Positions 44,921 through 53,822 are shown, counted from the first letter of the stretch. The stretch: 64,000 bases of DNA from Lasiosphaeria ovina (GCA_033439765.1 JAULSN010000009.1:248001-312000), one strand, 5' to 3'. The notes: generated by a model from the letters alone, not told the origin. Made by a program: numbers and translations.

Positions 44921-45009
44921 CTTGTGGTCAAGTTGGTAACATCTGGCCCCGCCAGCCACGCCGCATAGAAAGGAGGTCTAGGGTTCGAGTCAGGGTAACG
45001 CCCTTTTTT
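44921..45009 (+). other. tRNA-like sequence with Pol III promoter boxes (SINE or tRNA relic)
   Basis: TGGTCAAGTTGG at 44925-44936 fits the A-box consensus TRGYNNARNNGG. GGTTCGAGTCA at 44982-44992 differs from the B-box consensus GGTTCRANNCC by its last base. Six T at 45004-45009 could terminate Pol III. I could not fold a convincing acceptor stem and the A-B spacing is long, so this is more likely a tRNA-derived short element or a dead tRNA gene than a working tRNA. Confidence 0.4.
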
Positions 45010-45279
45010 AAGCCTTTCGCTTATTCGGCGTCTACCATATATGGCCCAATCCAATAGCTCCTGTCCTATTATTGACATTACTTACCCGGCGCATGCGGTC
45101 AATGACGTTGTCGACCATCTCCTTGCCAATGGCGAGCCAAAACCTTAGCGGGCGTGTTCTCGCCGGCGATTCGGTTGGGACCATTCATAGGAGTAACCGT
45201 GGCAGGGGACTCAAGCGGGACAACCGTCATGTTATATAAGGGAGCCCAATACTGTCTCCACTGAGCCCCTGGTTTTGCT

Positions 45280-46160
45280 AGGCGCGGGTTTGTTCCTGCC
45301 GCTAGAACGCCACGGCCGCGCGGTTAATACCCTTTGAAATCTTGTATGCCACCTTGCTTGAACCTTTCTTCTAGTTGAATTTCTTAACCTGGCCCTTTCG
45401 AATATTAATAACTGTAGGTCCTTCGACAACCTGGTCCTCTACGTCTCCTTTGGCGTGGCCGTAAATACCCAGCCCGTTGGGCGACCGCAGGTCGGAGATA
45501 TTGGCTTGGTGCTTGAACCGCTCCTGGATTTGATGTGTCAAATCGTTGTTGAGGCCGGCCAGATGCGCATTCTTGGACGAGAGTTGCTCAAATTCCATCG
45601 AGGCTCGATCGCGATCCGCAGCCGCCTGATTATTCTCATCCACCAGCTCATTACGCTCGGCGTAAAGCTGCTCAATTGCAGTACCCATGTTCTGCTTTGG
45701 TTTTTCCAACTTCTGCACGAACTCTTTGATTGCAGATTCCTCGAGCTTGCGAGGGTCGAGGGCCTCGTTGGTCTTTTTGGCACGTTCCACGTAGCCGGCC
45801 AGAACCTCGAGCTCCCGAATTATGATCTCAGTCTGCGTATCGAGCACAGAGACCGTCTTTTCGCTTTTCAAGAAGTCTCTTGTTGAGATTCTTCATATCC
45901 TTCTCCGTGTTAAACTGTCGCTTGTTGAGATTCTTCATATCCTTCTCCGTGTTAAACTGTCGCTCGAGCTTGGCCACCCGCTACTCCGAGTTCCTAAGCT
46001 GCCGCTTCAATACTGTAGTATCGTCTTGCGCCCCCCCCCCCAACGACGCAAGCTTAAGGCCGGATCTCGTATCGGGCTCGTGTCGCTCTCCATCTAGGTC
46101 GAGGTCGGGCTCCACCTTGCGAGAGAGGTCGTCAAAGGCCTTTTGTAGCTCGTGAGAAAC
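45280..46160 (-). pseudogene. Fungal RhoGAP, coiled-coil linker region
   Basis: The minus frame 45871-45371 reads VSVLDTQTEIIIRELEVLAG, EQLYAERNELVDENNQAAAD, SSKNAHLAGLNNDLTHQIQE and RFK, NGLGIYGHAKGD and GPTVINIRKGQVKKFN, then TAG where Trp is usual; beyond it WKKGSSKVAYKISKGI-like sequence continues. This is the region of fungal LIM/C1-type Rho-GTPase activators just before the C1 and GAP domains (…ELNNDLTHQIQERYK..., GPQVVNIRKGQVKKFNWKKGG...KG). The GAP domain is absent. Upstream, a 42-bp exact duplication (45880-45963) and an 11-base C run (46031-46041) disrupt the coiled coil. TGG to TAG fits a G-to-A change. Confidence 0.78.
45880..45963. repeat. 42-bp exact tandem duplication within RhoGAP coiled coil
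   Basis: Copies 45880-45921 and 45922-45963 are identical (TTGTTGAGATTCTTCATATC...). The length is 14 codons, so the duplication itself keeps the frame. Confidence 0.95.
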
Positions 46161-46371
46161 GCTTTGTGCTTTCTTATAAAGACGTCTTTCAAAGCCCCGG
46201 CAGCCATCATGCTAGCGAGCAGTTTTTGTACGGCGTACCTAAGTCTCAGGAAGTGCATGTGTTTGGCAATGGGCGCGTTGCCTCGTCCGCCGTCACAAGT
46301 TTATACACATCCCCGTGTCGGATGGCTGGAAAGGTATAGTGCTCAATTTTGCTCCCGGGAATAGGTGGCCT

Positions 46372-46383
46372 GGGGGGGGGGGG
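46372..46383 (+). repeat. Poly-G tract, 12 bases
   Basis: Twelve G directly beyond the 3' end of the DUF3669 fragment. Confidence 0.95.
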
Positions 46384-46775
46384 TCGGCCATTGACTAAAG
46401 GCAATCTAGAAACTTCTTTGGGAGACGTTTCAGAGCCTGCGATGCACCACTTAGAATCTCTGCCGCCTTTTTCTCATACTCCTGTCAGAAAATAGACCAG
46501 AGTTGCCTGTCCACATTCGTCTCCATCAGGGGTAAGGAATAGTACGGGTCATTCGTCTCCATCAGGGGTAAGGAATAGTACGGGTCATTCTCAAAGAATG
46601 CGAGGACGAGCTGACTGAGAACCTCTTTCTCGTGCCCGAGGATGAAGGCATCGTCCATGGAGAATCTGTTGCAGAGGTTGAAGTCTATAACCCAGAGACG
46701 AACCCCCCGTCTCTGCAGTAAAACCTCAACATCAGAGTGCTTCGGCAGCTGCTCAAGCTGCTCAACATCCATTCC
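46380..46775 (-). pseudogene. DUF3669 zinc-finger-type fungal protein, C-terminal fragment
   Basis: The minus frame reads GVRLWVIDFNLCNRFSMDDA, SQLVLAFFENDPYYSLPL and VDRQLWSIF, then after a shift EYEKKAAEILSGASQAL. DUF3669 proteins share LW.+DF..CR.+S.D, V.AF..NDPYYP.P and LW..F...Y...A..IL. A 36-bp exact tandem duplication (46514-46549 and 46550-46585) doubles NDPYYSLPLMET. An insertion ILGHEKE interrupts the first helix. The N-terminal half is missing. Its function is unknown; many members are annotated as zinc-finger proteins. Confidence 0.7.
46514..46585. repeat. 36-bp exact tandem duplication within DUF3669 fragment
   Basis: CATTCGTCTCCATCAGGGGT-type unit at 46514-46549 and 46550-46585, identical. 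It encodes NDPYYSLPLMET twice on the minus strand and is in frame. Confidence 0.95.
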
Positions 46776-46789
46776 GAGTGAGTATATTA

Positions 46790-47640
46790 GCTGAAGGGGT
46801 ATATCTTGAGCATGAGGTGAGCGAGCATTGTCGGCATACCATTTCGAGCCGTACCAGCAGGAAAGTTTCTTGTCTTTTTCCCTTTATCTGAATTGTTTGA
46901 ACTGAAGTAGAAAAGAATAATTAGAGAATTGGAGCTGACTCGAGGCACAGGCACAGCATCTTCGACATGAACGCCCTGGAGGGCAGGGCCGAGCTGGCCG
47001 AGAGGAGGGTCGGCCAGGTCTTGCCGATGGCCGTGGAGCTCGTAACGAGGGCTGTGGAGGCCGAGATCGAGGCCAGGGGCCTCGTGTAATAAGGCAGGCG
47101 TTGCGGCACAGAATGCAACGCTCTCGGCCGCCCGTGGCACCTGACAAGGGTCAAGATCGACAAAGATGGACCGGGGGACGTATTTGCCGTTGCTCGCTCG
47201 TCTCGGTGGAGATGAAGAATCCATTCGCAGCTGCGTTAGGTACCTTGACATCTGGTATTTGCGAAACTGGAAGCTGTTATGGGCATGGGGCCTGGCGGGA
47301 TCGAGCAGCGCTATCACGGTCTGGCCTGGTCACGCGAGGAGAGCGAGGTCGGGGAAGGCCATGGATTCATCAAACAGCCAAACGCGCCACGCGCCCAAAG
47401 CAAGTGCTCCATCATCCACCCGCCCAAGACGTTACGGAAGCTTGAAAGACCGTTTTAAAGTTTGACGGCTCTTTTAAAAACCGAGCATGGAGTGACAACC
47501 CTAGCGGCCTGGAGCAGGGCACTCCGTTGCGACCACGTCGGAGATGCCGCTCCCCCTACCCACGCTCCCTATCCTCGTGTCATCTAGATTCCCAGGAAAC
47601 CGGTCGTGCGGGCTCGCCGCTTTCCCCTGCCTTTGGACGC
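46790..47640. other. No family recognised; short helical ORF
   Basis: A 40-codon plus ORF (46967-47089) reads NALEGRAELAERRVGQVLPM and ends VEAEIEARGLV, helical and exon-like but unplaced. Its 3' part resembles 21841-21905. A second plus frame at 47166 (ARLGGDEESIRSCVRYLDIW) is also unplaced. Confidence 0.35.
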
Positions 47641-47649
47641 CCTGAAATG

Positions 47650-47770
47650 ACATTACCCAGTCTTCTTCCCATTACTAACAGAAACGTCAAACCAGATGCT
47701 GGCGATGAGTCCCTGCAGCGGTACAAGGAGTCCCTCGGCCTCGGCCTCGGCGGCGGGGCAGGGAGAAGGT
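47650..47770 (+). pseudogene. Possible Rho-GDI N-terminal fragment
   Basis: The frame reads NVKPDAGDESLQRYKESLGL followed by GLGGGAG. Rho GDP-dissociation inhibitors have an N-terminal ...LDA.DESL.RYKESLG(L/I).. segment that binds the switch regions of Rho. The sequence then becomes unrelated (GRRSGQGVDASSAKTAN), so only about 25 residues are convincing. Confidence 0.42.
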
Positions 47771-49410
47771 CTGGGCAAGGAGTGGATGCGAGCAGCGCCA
47801 AAACTGCAAACGCAAACACACAATCCGATATCAGGAGACCAGCGAGGCCGGTAGGGAGGGTTGGCGACGGGAGCTATGTAGGCTGGCAAGGCAGAAGGAA
47901 GCAACTGGGACTGCCCCGAGCGCCCAGCCAGGAGGCATCCCCAATCCGACGGAGGAGTAGTACCTAGATGCTGCTGCGGTCGTACGCGAAGTTGTGCAGG
48001 CCTGTCCGTTGCAGCAAGGCCGCTGTCTCCCCCAGACCCAGCCGGTGAAGTCGGTCTGGTACCGCACGTAGGCTTGGTACTTGGTTTCGTTGTTTCCCTG
48101 TTCCAACGTATTACTCCTATTTTTTTCCAATAGTATCTAGAGGCAATATAGCTATAAAAGACTCGATGATAACGGTAAATGGCGTATCTCGCTATTGCCG
48201 CTTGGGGGCTATAGAAGACTCCATGACCCCGGTATTCTTATACACGTATGAGGAGGGCTGTCTCGTTAGGGACAAGATCAAGGCAGCAACAATGAAGATA
48301 GAGAGGATGGCTCCAGGTTCGCACCCATCGACTTGGAGGACCCAGCGGACACGCCCAGCCCTAGCTCCATACACATGCCCAACTTGATAAACCCCAGAGG
48401 GCATCGACCACTCCCGCGGCCGCAAGCGGCTACGGGAGTGGTCTCCCAATGACACGGTCTTTCGCAGCAGGCGTCTGAGGGACTCGCCAGAGCTTCTTCC
48501 GCTCATTCCCGAGCACAAGGGGGGCAAGCGGCTGCGGGTTTAGTCGCCCCCCCCCCCCAACGAAACATCCAGAGAGGGCAAGCGGGTGGGTGCGGGAGTG
48601 GCCCCCCGCGACGACCTCCTTCTTCCCTCGCCGGGAAGGCCCGTTCCCGAGGACAGGACTCCGCAGACGGGCTTGCAGAGATGGGCTGGCAGCGGTTACG
48701 CCGCGCCAGCTCCCAACAAACACGCAGGGTGCGTCGTGCCCAGTACATGGACCCAAGGGGCCGCCTGGACTCGAGGGGCCGTCGCTTTGACGGCACCACC
48801 ACCACAGGAGACGGACGGCACCACAGGACCCGATGCTCTAGAGTCGGTGGAGGGTTACAATGACGGTTTCCGTCTCCCTCCAGCTGCCAGCTCTCCTTTG
48901 CGAGACATGTCTCCGCCTATCCGCTCTCCCGGGACTTCGCAAGAAATGTCCCCAGCCATCCCATCAACGCTCCCCCCGACTTTACGAGCGGAGTCAAGAG
49001 GTACGGTTTACAGCTATACACGAATAATGCTTGTTCCATGCATATTAGGGGAGCGGTAACTTGTCCCAACGTTAGACTAAATAACTGAAATGGGTGGAAA
49101 CTATATCGAGCGTGAGGACTATCGGGCTCAAATTCGATGAATGTAAAGCGAATGCATATAGCGACGTAGTGTCCCTCTCCTCGTAACGTTCCCCTTCGGC
49201 ATTCCACATGACGTTCCCCTTCAGCCTTCCACCACCCACCACCACGTCTATAGTCATGTATAAACGTTTGCCAATGTCATCTTCCACCATCCAGAACTGT
49301 TGTTGTAAGCCAGCCACCGGCCATCTTCAACGATGGCGGCGCAAAGGTCTTCAGAGTCCTCTGAAATATCCTTCAGAGGACTCCTCCGAATAGACTAATT
49401 TTGCGCGCCA
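47771..49410. other. No gene recognised; segment shared with 11.97-12.05 kb
   Basis: GAAGTTGTGCAGGCCTGTCC-GTTGCAGCA at about 47987-48015 recurs at 11979-12008. On the minus strand both read LLQRTGLHNFAYD. A minus ORF (48527-48192) contains a membrane-like segment (ILSIFIVAALILSLTRQPSS). An inverted repeat lies at 48406-48443 and a 12-base C run at 48547-48558. Confidence 0.45.
48406..48443. repeat. 11-bp perfect inverted repeat with structured loop
   Basis: GACCACTCCCG (48406-48416) and CGGGAGTGGTC (48433-48443). The loop contains a further GCCG/CGGC pair. Confidence 0.9.
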
Positions 49411-49414
49411 AGTC

Positions 49415-49835
49415 TCAAGAGGCAGCGATGTAGCTGCTCATGGGGCCGCTTCGGTCGGCGGCCCCGTTGGGCAGGGTAGGGTAAGAAGGGAGGTCCTGGA
49501 AACTGCACACGTCGTGTCGGTAAGTTGATATCAGGCTAGGGCATATAGAACAAGACAAGTGACTGCTTACCATGAGCGTCTGGGCGATGGCCGCCGTGCC
49601 GTGCCAGCCCACACGTTCCCCTCCCAGCTCATCGTCGAGTTGTCCCGCTGCGAGTTGTCCCGCTGTGGAAAAAAAGCCTTGTCAGCTCCAAGACGGCATA
49701 AGACGGGGCGGGAGTTAATCCTTACGTAGAGGATGTCGAGGGAGCGGCGATCCAGAAGGATATCAAGGGCGTGGCGATCCAAATTGAACGCCTCGTAATA
49801 GTATTCCACGAGTTCAACAGATCAGTGAAAAAGGC
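49415..49835 (-). pseudogene. NTF2-like nuclear transport factor, copy B
   Basis: Exons with intact GT-AG introns (49663-49725 and 49503-49570) read VELVEYYYEAFNLDRHALDI, then RDNSTMSWEGNVWAGTAAIA followed by QTLM, then FQDLPSYPTLPNGAADRSGP to a stop. The first two match NTF2 (F.E.YY..FD.DR..LA.LYRDNS.+..EG....G...I...L). The third exon only begins like NTF2 and ends early, so the C-terminal strands are missing. Two small in-frame duplications are present (ALDILLDRRSLDIL; RDNSQRDNS). The segment extends upstream to about 50060, sharing flank with copy A at 12345-12760. NTF2 carries Ran-GDP through nuclear pores. Confidence 0.6.
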
Positions 49836-49974
49836 CGGCGTTAGTTGAGGGTGCCAGTGTGTAGGTAGAAAAGGAGGACCGGAATAAGCGTTCGACGGGG
49901 GATTGCTCACGAGCTGCTGGATCTGGGAAATTCGAGATGTTATGTTAGGACGAAGAAGGTAGAGGGAGAAAAGC

Positions 49975-50060
49975 GGTCGCTGGAGAAAAGCAGTGTCGCT
50001 GGAGAAAAGGAATACGCTTTATTTACCCATTTTGGTGATTGTGATGGGAGATGTTTGTAG
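49975..50060. repeat. 5' flank of NTF2 copy B shared with copy A
   Basis: GGTCGCTGGAGAAAAG occurs with an internal repeat here and once at about 12704-12720, followed in both by GGAAT.CGCTTTATT. On the minus strand a CAAAATGG followed by GTAAAT near 50030 could be the start codon and first splice donor. Confidence 0.55.
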
Positions 50061-50199
50061 GCTTGCGGGAGATGTGGAGGCGCGGGAGATTGGTATCGAA
50101 GTGGATGAGAATTTGATGCGTGCAAAATTTTAAGTTTCGGTGTCCCCCGATTCGAGGTCCGTCGTAGGCGGGTCGGGGGCGGACAACGTGGAAGTTTGT

Positions 50200-51280
50200 G
50201 AGTGCGAGTGTGGCTGCTCCTTCAGGGTCCTGACTTCCAGCTAACAGCCCGGAGTTCCGACCAGTGGCGAAAAAGAGGTTGCCGTCGAGTCAAGTATTTG
50301 CTCGCGCTAATATCGGCTCCCAAATTCGCTCTGGTTTGGTACGGCATCTCTGGCCCGGAAAAGATCCCTCAAGCGAGCCATCACCTGGTCTCGAGCTGGA
50401 AGCGCAGTGCATCTTCCGTCAAAGGAATCATAGCCGGAGCTAGAGTTTCTGAAGGGACCGGATGATGGCCGGGCCGCCTAACCACTTGGTCAAAATCCGC
50501 GCTGCTGTTGATCAGAAGCTGGACCTGGATGTGGCACCGTGCGGGGACGTCCGACTTGATCATGACTGGACCTGGATATAGCACCACGCGGGGACGTCCG
50601 ACTTGGTGGGGGGCTCTTAGGGGGGGTGGGGCAGGAATGCACTAATTTTCTTCTTGGCCTGTTTCTGCAACCCTCTCTCTCCAATCCGGGCCTTGTCAAG
50701 AGGCTTCACCAGCAGATGCGCAAAAACACGTGCCAAGAACGTGGCGGCCGTCGAGTTCCTCTCTGGCCCGGACCCCCTGAGCACTTGGTCAAAATCCGAC
50801 GGGGCACCGAACCGCTAGTGTTCGGGGCTAAATCAGAGACAATGTCATCGACATTTGGCTGGCTGGCTTTAGTCACGACCCAAGGCCGCCGTCTTTTTCG
50901 GCGTGAGTCATGTCGGATGTCTCCAAGGCCATCATCCAGAAGTTGGACTCAGATGTGGCACCGCTCGAGGACGGCTTAGTGGGGGGCTCTTAGGGGGGGT
51001 GGGGCAGGAATGCGCTAATTTCCTTCTTGGCCTGTTTCTGCAACTCTCTCTCTCTAATCCGGGCCTTGTCAAGAGGCTTCACTAGGGGCCTAGATGCGCT
51101 AATATCGGCTCCCAAATTCGCTCTGGTTTGGTACGGCATCCTCTGGCCCGGGCCTCCTGAGCACTTGGTCAAAATCCGCGCTGCTGTTGACCAGAAGCTG
51201 GACCTGGATGTGGGCACCGCGCGGGGACGACTTGGCGGGGGGGGTGGGGCGGGAATGCACTAATTTTCTTGCCCCGCCCC
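50200..51280. repeat. Shuffled direct-repeat region
   Basis: Several words occur twice or more in different orders. CGCTAATATCGGCTCCCAAA with the following TTCGCTCTGGTTTGGTACGG is at about 50306 and 51095. CCGCGCTGCTGTTGA is at 50496 and 51176. CTTCTTGGCCTGTTTCTGCA is at 50650 and 51023. TCCGGGCCTTGTCAAGAGGC is at 50684 and 51057. CACTTGGTCAAAATCCG is found three times. On the minus strand the best frame is a charged helix (LDKARIRERELQKQAKKEIS). No complete gene is seen; it looks like an expanded and shuffled gene segment. Confidence 0.75.
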
Positions 51281-51569
51281 CCTAATAGCCCCCCCGGCAG
51301 AGCGGATTTTGACCAAGCGCTTATTTTCTACTTAGGTTGAGTTGGATGTATATCACCGGAGTTCATATCAGCTGATTCAGCTGAACGGAGCCACCGTAGG
51401 CGAGCTTGCGAGCCGGAGGTGGCGTAGAGAGGCTGTCTCTTCTCTTTTACCGTGAGGGTGCCGAATGTTTTTCGAACGCTAATTGGCCAGTTTACGTCCG
51501 TGTCGAAATGGACAACGGGGACTGGTCGATCGGAAAATCCTCGGATTCCTGAAGCCGCGGAATACCGAG

Positions 51570-51625
51570 CGTAGCGAGCTGCCCGCCGCAGGCGCCCCCG
51601 GACGGCTGCCGGAGGCACCGTTCAG
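51570..51625. repeat. Single diverged arm of the 24.8-kb hairpin element
   Basis: CCGAGCGTAGCGAGCTGCCC, then CAGGCGCCCCCGGA and CTGCCGGAGGCA, matches the left arm at 24759-24813 with scattered substitutions. No opposite arm is seen nearby. Confidence 0.75.
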
Positions 51626-51659
51626 CGACCCCTTCCTGACTTACCAGACAGCTTATTTT

Positions 51660-52233
51660 ACGGGTTTCTAGTGCAATTACCCGAGGAGAGAAAAAAAGCC
51701 TAATGTACGATCTCAGCCTATTTCCCAACCTTCGGTACCGTGGTAATGTACTGTACATTATGGTAGTTACGTATATAGAGAGATACTACCGGCTAATAGA
51801 GGCGTTCAGAAGCCTTTCGGGCGCTTCGATTAAGGTTAAATAACTTGGCCTAATGGTTTCCAAAACTAAATAACCCGAATTTAATTTTCTATTCTAGTAG
51901 TCAGCCGTATATCTAAGGATAACTATGGGAAAACTTTAACGGCCCCGAGCCCGATCGAGGAATTAGCAGTTACTAACTAGGCCTAGTACTAAGAAAAGAA
52001 GATGTATTATTTATTTATCTTTATTCCCTCGGCCGATAAAAAGCTAGCGTCTTTCTCTTCTACTACCGTTTCCTCCTTGGGCTATTTCCTCTTCTTATAA
52101 TTTCTCTCGTATATTGAGAATTTTATTACTCTACCCTTTCTTTCCACTATTTCCAGATACGTCAAGCACGCTAACAGATAATGAGGTTAAAAATCACCAT
52201 CGGCCTCGTCGTAGTCGCGCTCGCGTCTCTGGC
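51660..52233. other. Start of AT-rich, RIP-like DNA
   Basis: From about 51.66 kb, CA and TG dinucleotides become scarce and TA abundant, and all frames fill with TAA/TAG. No coding remnant is recognised. Confidence 0.6.
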
Positions 52234-52509
52234 TGTAAGAGAGGGCAGGTACGCCTAATCAAGGTAGTTATAATGTAGGTGAGAAGGAGGGCGAGCAATG
52301 AGTGGTATTGGTGTAAGACTTCATCCTGGCCCTCGCAAAGGAAGGTGGGCAAGTGCCACTGCTTATATACATGCTCAGGGGCTCTGTTCCTTGTGACGGC
52401 AGTGGCTGTGCCAACTGGCAGTGGTCTGGCTAGTTAGTGATAGGTGGTGGGCTCACATAAAGGTGTGTGCGCATTGGGTGCTCTTTCCTTACACACACCT
52501 ACCACCCCA
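52234..52509 (+). mobile_element. Solo LTR, unmutated (276 bp)
   Basis: It begins TGTAAGAGAGGGCAGG and ends CTACCACCCCA, giving TG...CA ends. A RIP-mutated homologue lies at 53410-53688. This copy keeps its CA and TG dinucleotides, so it escaped RIP or arrived later. The pentamer CTCTG lies 2 bp before the start and directly after the end, a possible target-site duplication. No internal element domain lies beside it. Confidence 0.75.
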
Positions 52510-53409
52510 CTCTGAATAATGAATTAGTAGTTATCTAATCTATGGTATAGGGTAAAGAGCAAAGAGAATTAACTCCAGTATCTCCATCCATCCAGTGGAG
52601 AACTAGTTCCAAATTAGTTCCCAACCAGTTCAAAATAGGTTACCTAACCAGTTAGGAAGGGGTTAGCTAAGCGGAAGGGAGGCCAACCCCGCTAATTACG
52701 TAAGGTAAGCATAACTATCTATATATATATAATGTAAATTAAGCGCATTTAGCCGCATCTAGCTATATTTGACTACTTAAACTACTGAAATTTGAGCGTG
52801 TATAAGCGTATAAAGTAGGGTAGTTTTAAGTATAGAAGTAAGCGCATTTTCTATGCCGAATTAGCGCATTTGAGTAAGCAAAGTAAGCGCATTCAATACG
52901 CCAAACTAATGCATTTGAGCTCTGCTTAGCTTAGGGATAACTAAGTTAAATATAAATAATACGGCGTAAGCATCACAGGATAAATAGTATAGTGTTGAGG
53001 CTGTTAATTCTGCTATCTAAACCTATATTTAGCCGGGAACTAGTAACTCCCCGGCGTTATAACAGCGCTTATAGTCCTCCGTACGCAAGCGGCCCGTAAC
53101 ATCGTTCTTAATCTAGATTTAATCTAGGGAGAAAGAAAGGTTAAATATTAAGCCCTATAAGCTTGTAACGGGTAAGATAGCCACGTATATAAGCTCGGAT
53201 ATTCGTATACGATTATAAATATTATAAAGGCAGATATATGTAAGAGATAAGTATTACGAATCCCTAAAGAAATGCACCAGAGTGGGGCACGCCCGCAGTG
53301 GGCTCGGCTAGTGAGGGTGCTAGAGGCCTTAGTAGGGCCTGTCCCGAGGTTCCTGAACGGGACCACGGGACCGTACAGTTGGCCTAGGTACCGTAGCCGG
53401 GACCCGGGA
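52510..53409. other. AT-rich spacer with iterated GCGCATTT words
   Basis: AAGCGCATTT-like words recur at about 52741, 52842, 52863, 52887 and 52912 (some mutated). No coding remnant is recognised. The distance between the two LTR copies is about 0.9 kb. Confidence 0.5.
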
Positions 53410-53688
53410 TGTAAGAGAGGGCAGGTACGCCTAATTAAGGTGGTTATAATATAGGCAAGAAGAAGGGTGAGTAATGAGTGGTATTAGTAAAAGACTTCAA
53501 CCTAGCCCTCGTAAAGGAAGGTGGGCGAGGGCTACTACTTATATATATACTTAGAGGCTCCGTTCTTTATAATAGTAGTAATTATACTAACTAGTAGTGG
53601 TTAGGCTAATTAGTAGTAAGTAGTAGGCGTATATAAAGGTATACGTATATGCTTAGGGTGCTCTTTCCTTATAACTATCCCCCCCCCC
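53410..53688. mobile_element. RIP-mutated LTR copy (about 279 bp)
   Basis: It aligns end to end with 52234-52509. Nearly all differences are C to T or G to A, for example GACGGCAGTGGC becoming AATAGTAGTAAT. It may be the 3' LTR of the inverted gypsy fragment at 53900-55980, in which case the element lies on the minus strand. Confidence 0.7.
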
Positions 53689-53748
53689 GTAGATCGACGT
53701 CCTCGTCGATTCTTAAACCTTATTTATTATCCTCTATTTAATAAGAGC

Positions 53749-53822
53749 GCCGCGGTGGTATGGTGGTTAATACCTTAATATCTTTACTAGAGGTTAGGGG
53801 TTTAAATCCTCTTCGGGGTATC
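53749..53822 (+). other. Mutated tRNA-like sequence
   Basis: TGGTATGGTGGTTAAT (53756-53771) resembles a tRNA D-arm/A box. GGTTTAAATCC (53799-53809) is a B box with C-to-T changes and can form a T-arm with AGGGG/CCTCT. The acceptor stem does not pair. It could be a RIP-mutated tRNA gene or tRNA-derived element. Confidence 0.35.

Noticed and set aside
7420..49835. Biosynthetic or functional gene cluster
   Set aside because: The recognisable pieces are unrelated housekeeping genes, nearly all broken, with no backbone synthase or shared pathway.
1..51660. Bacterial contamination
   Set aside because: GT-AG introns, fungal-specific families and RIP-type changes occur throughout; no operons or bacterial genes were seen.
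53749..53822. Functional tRNA gene
   Set aside because: The acceptor stem does not pair and the B box carries C-to-T changes; listed only as tRNA-like.
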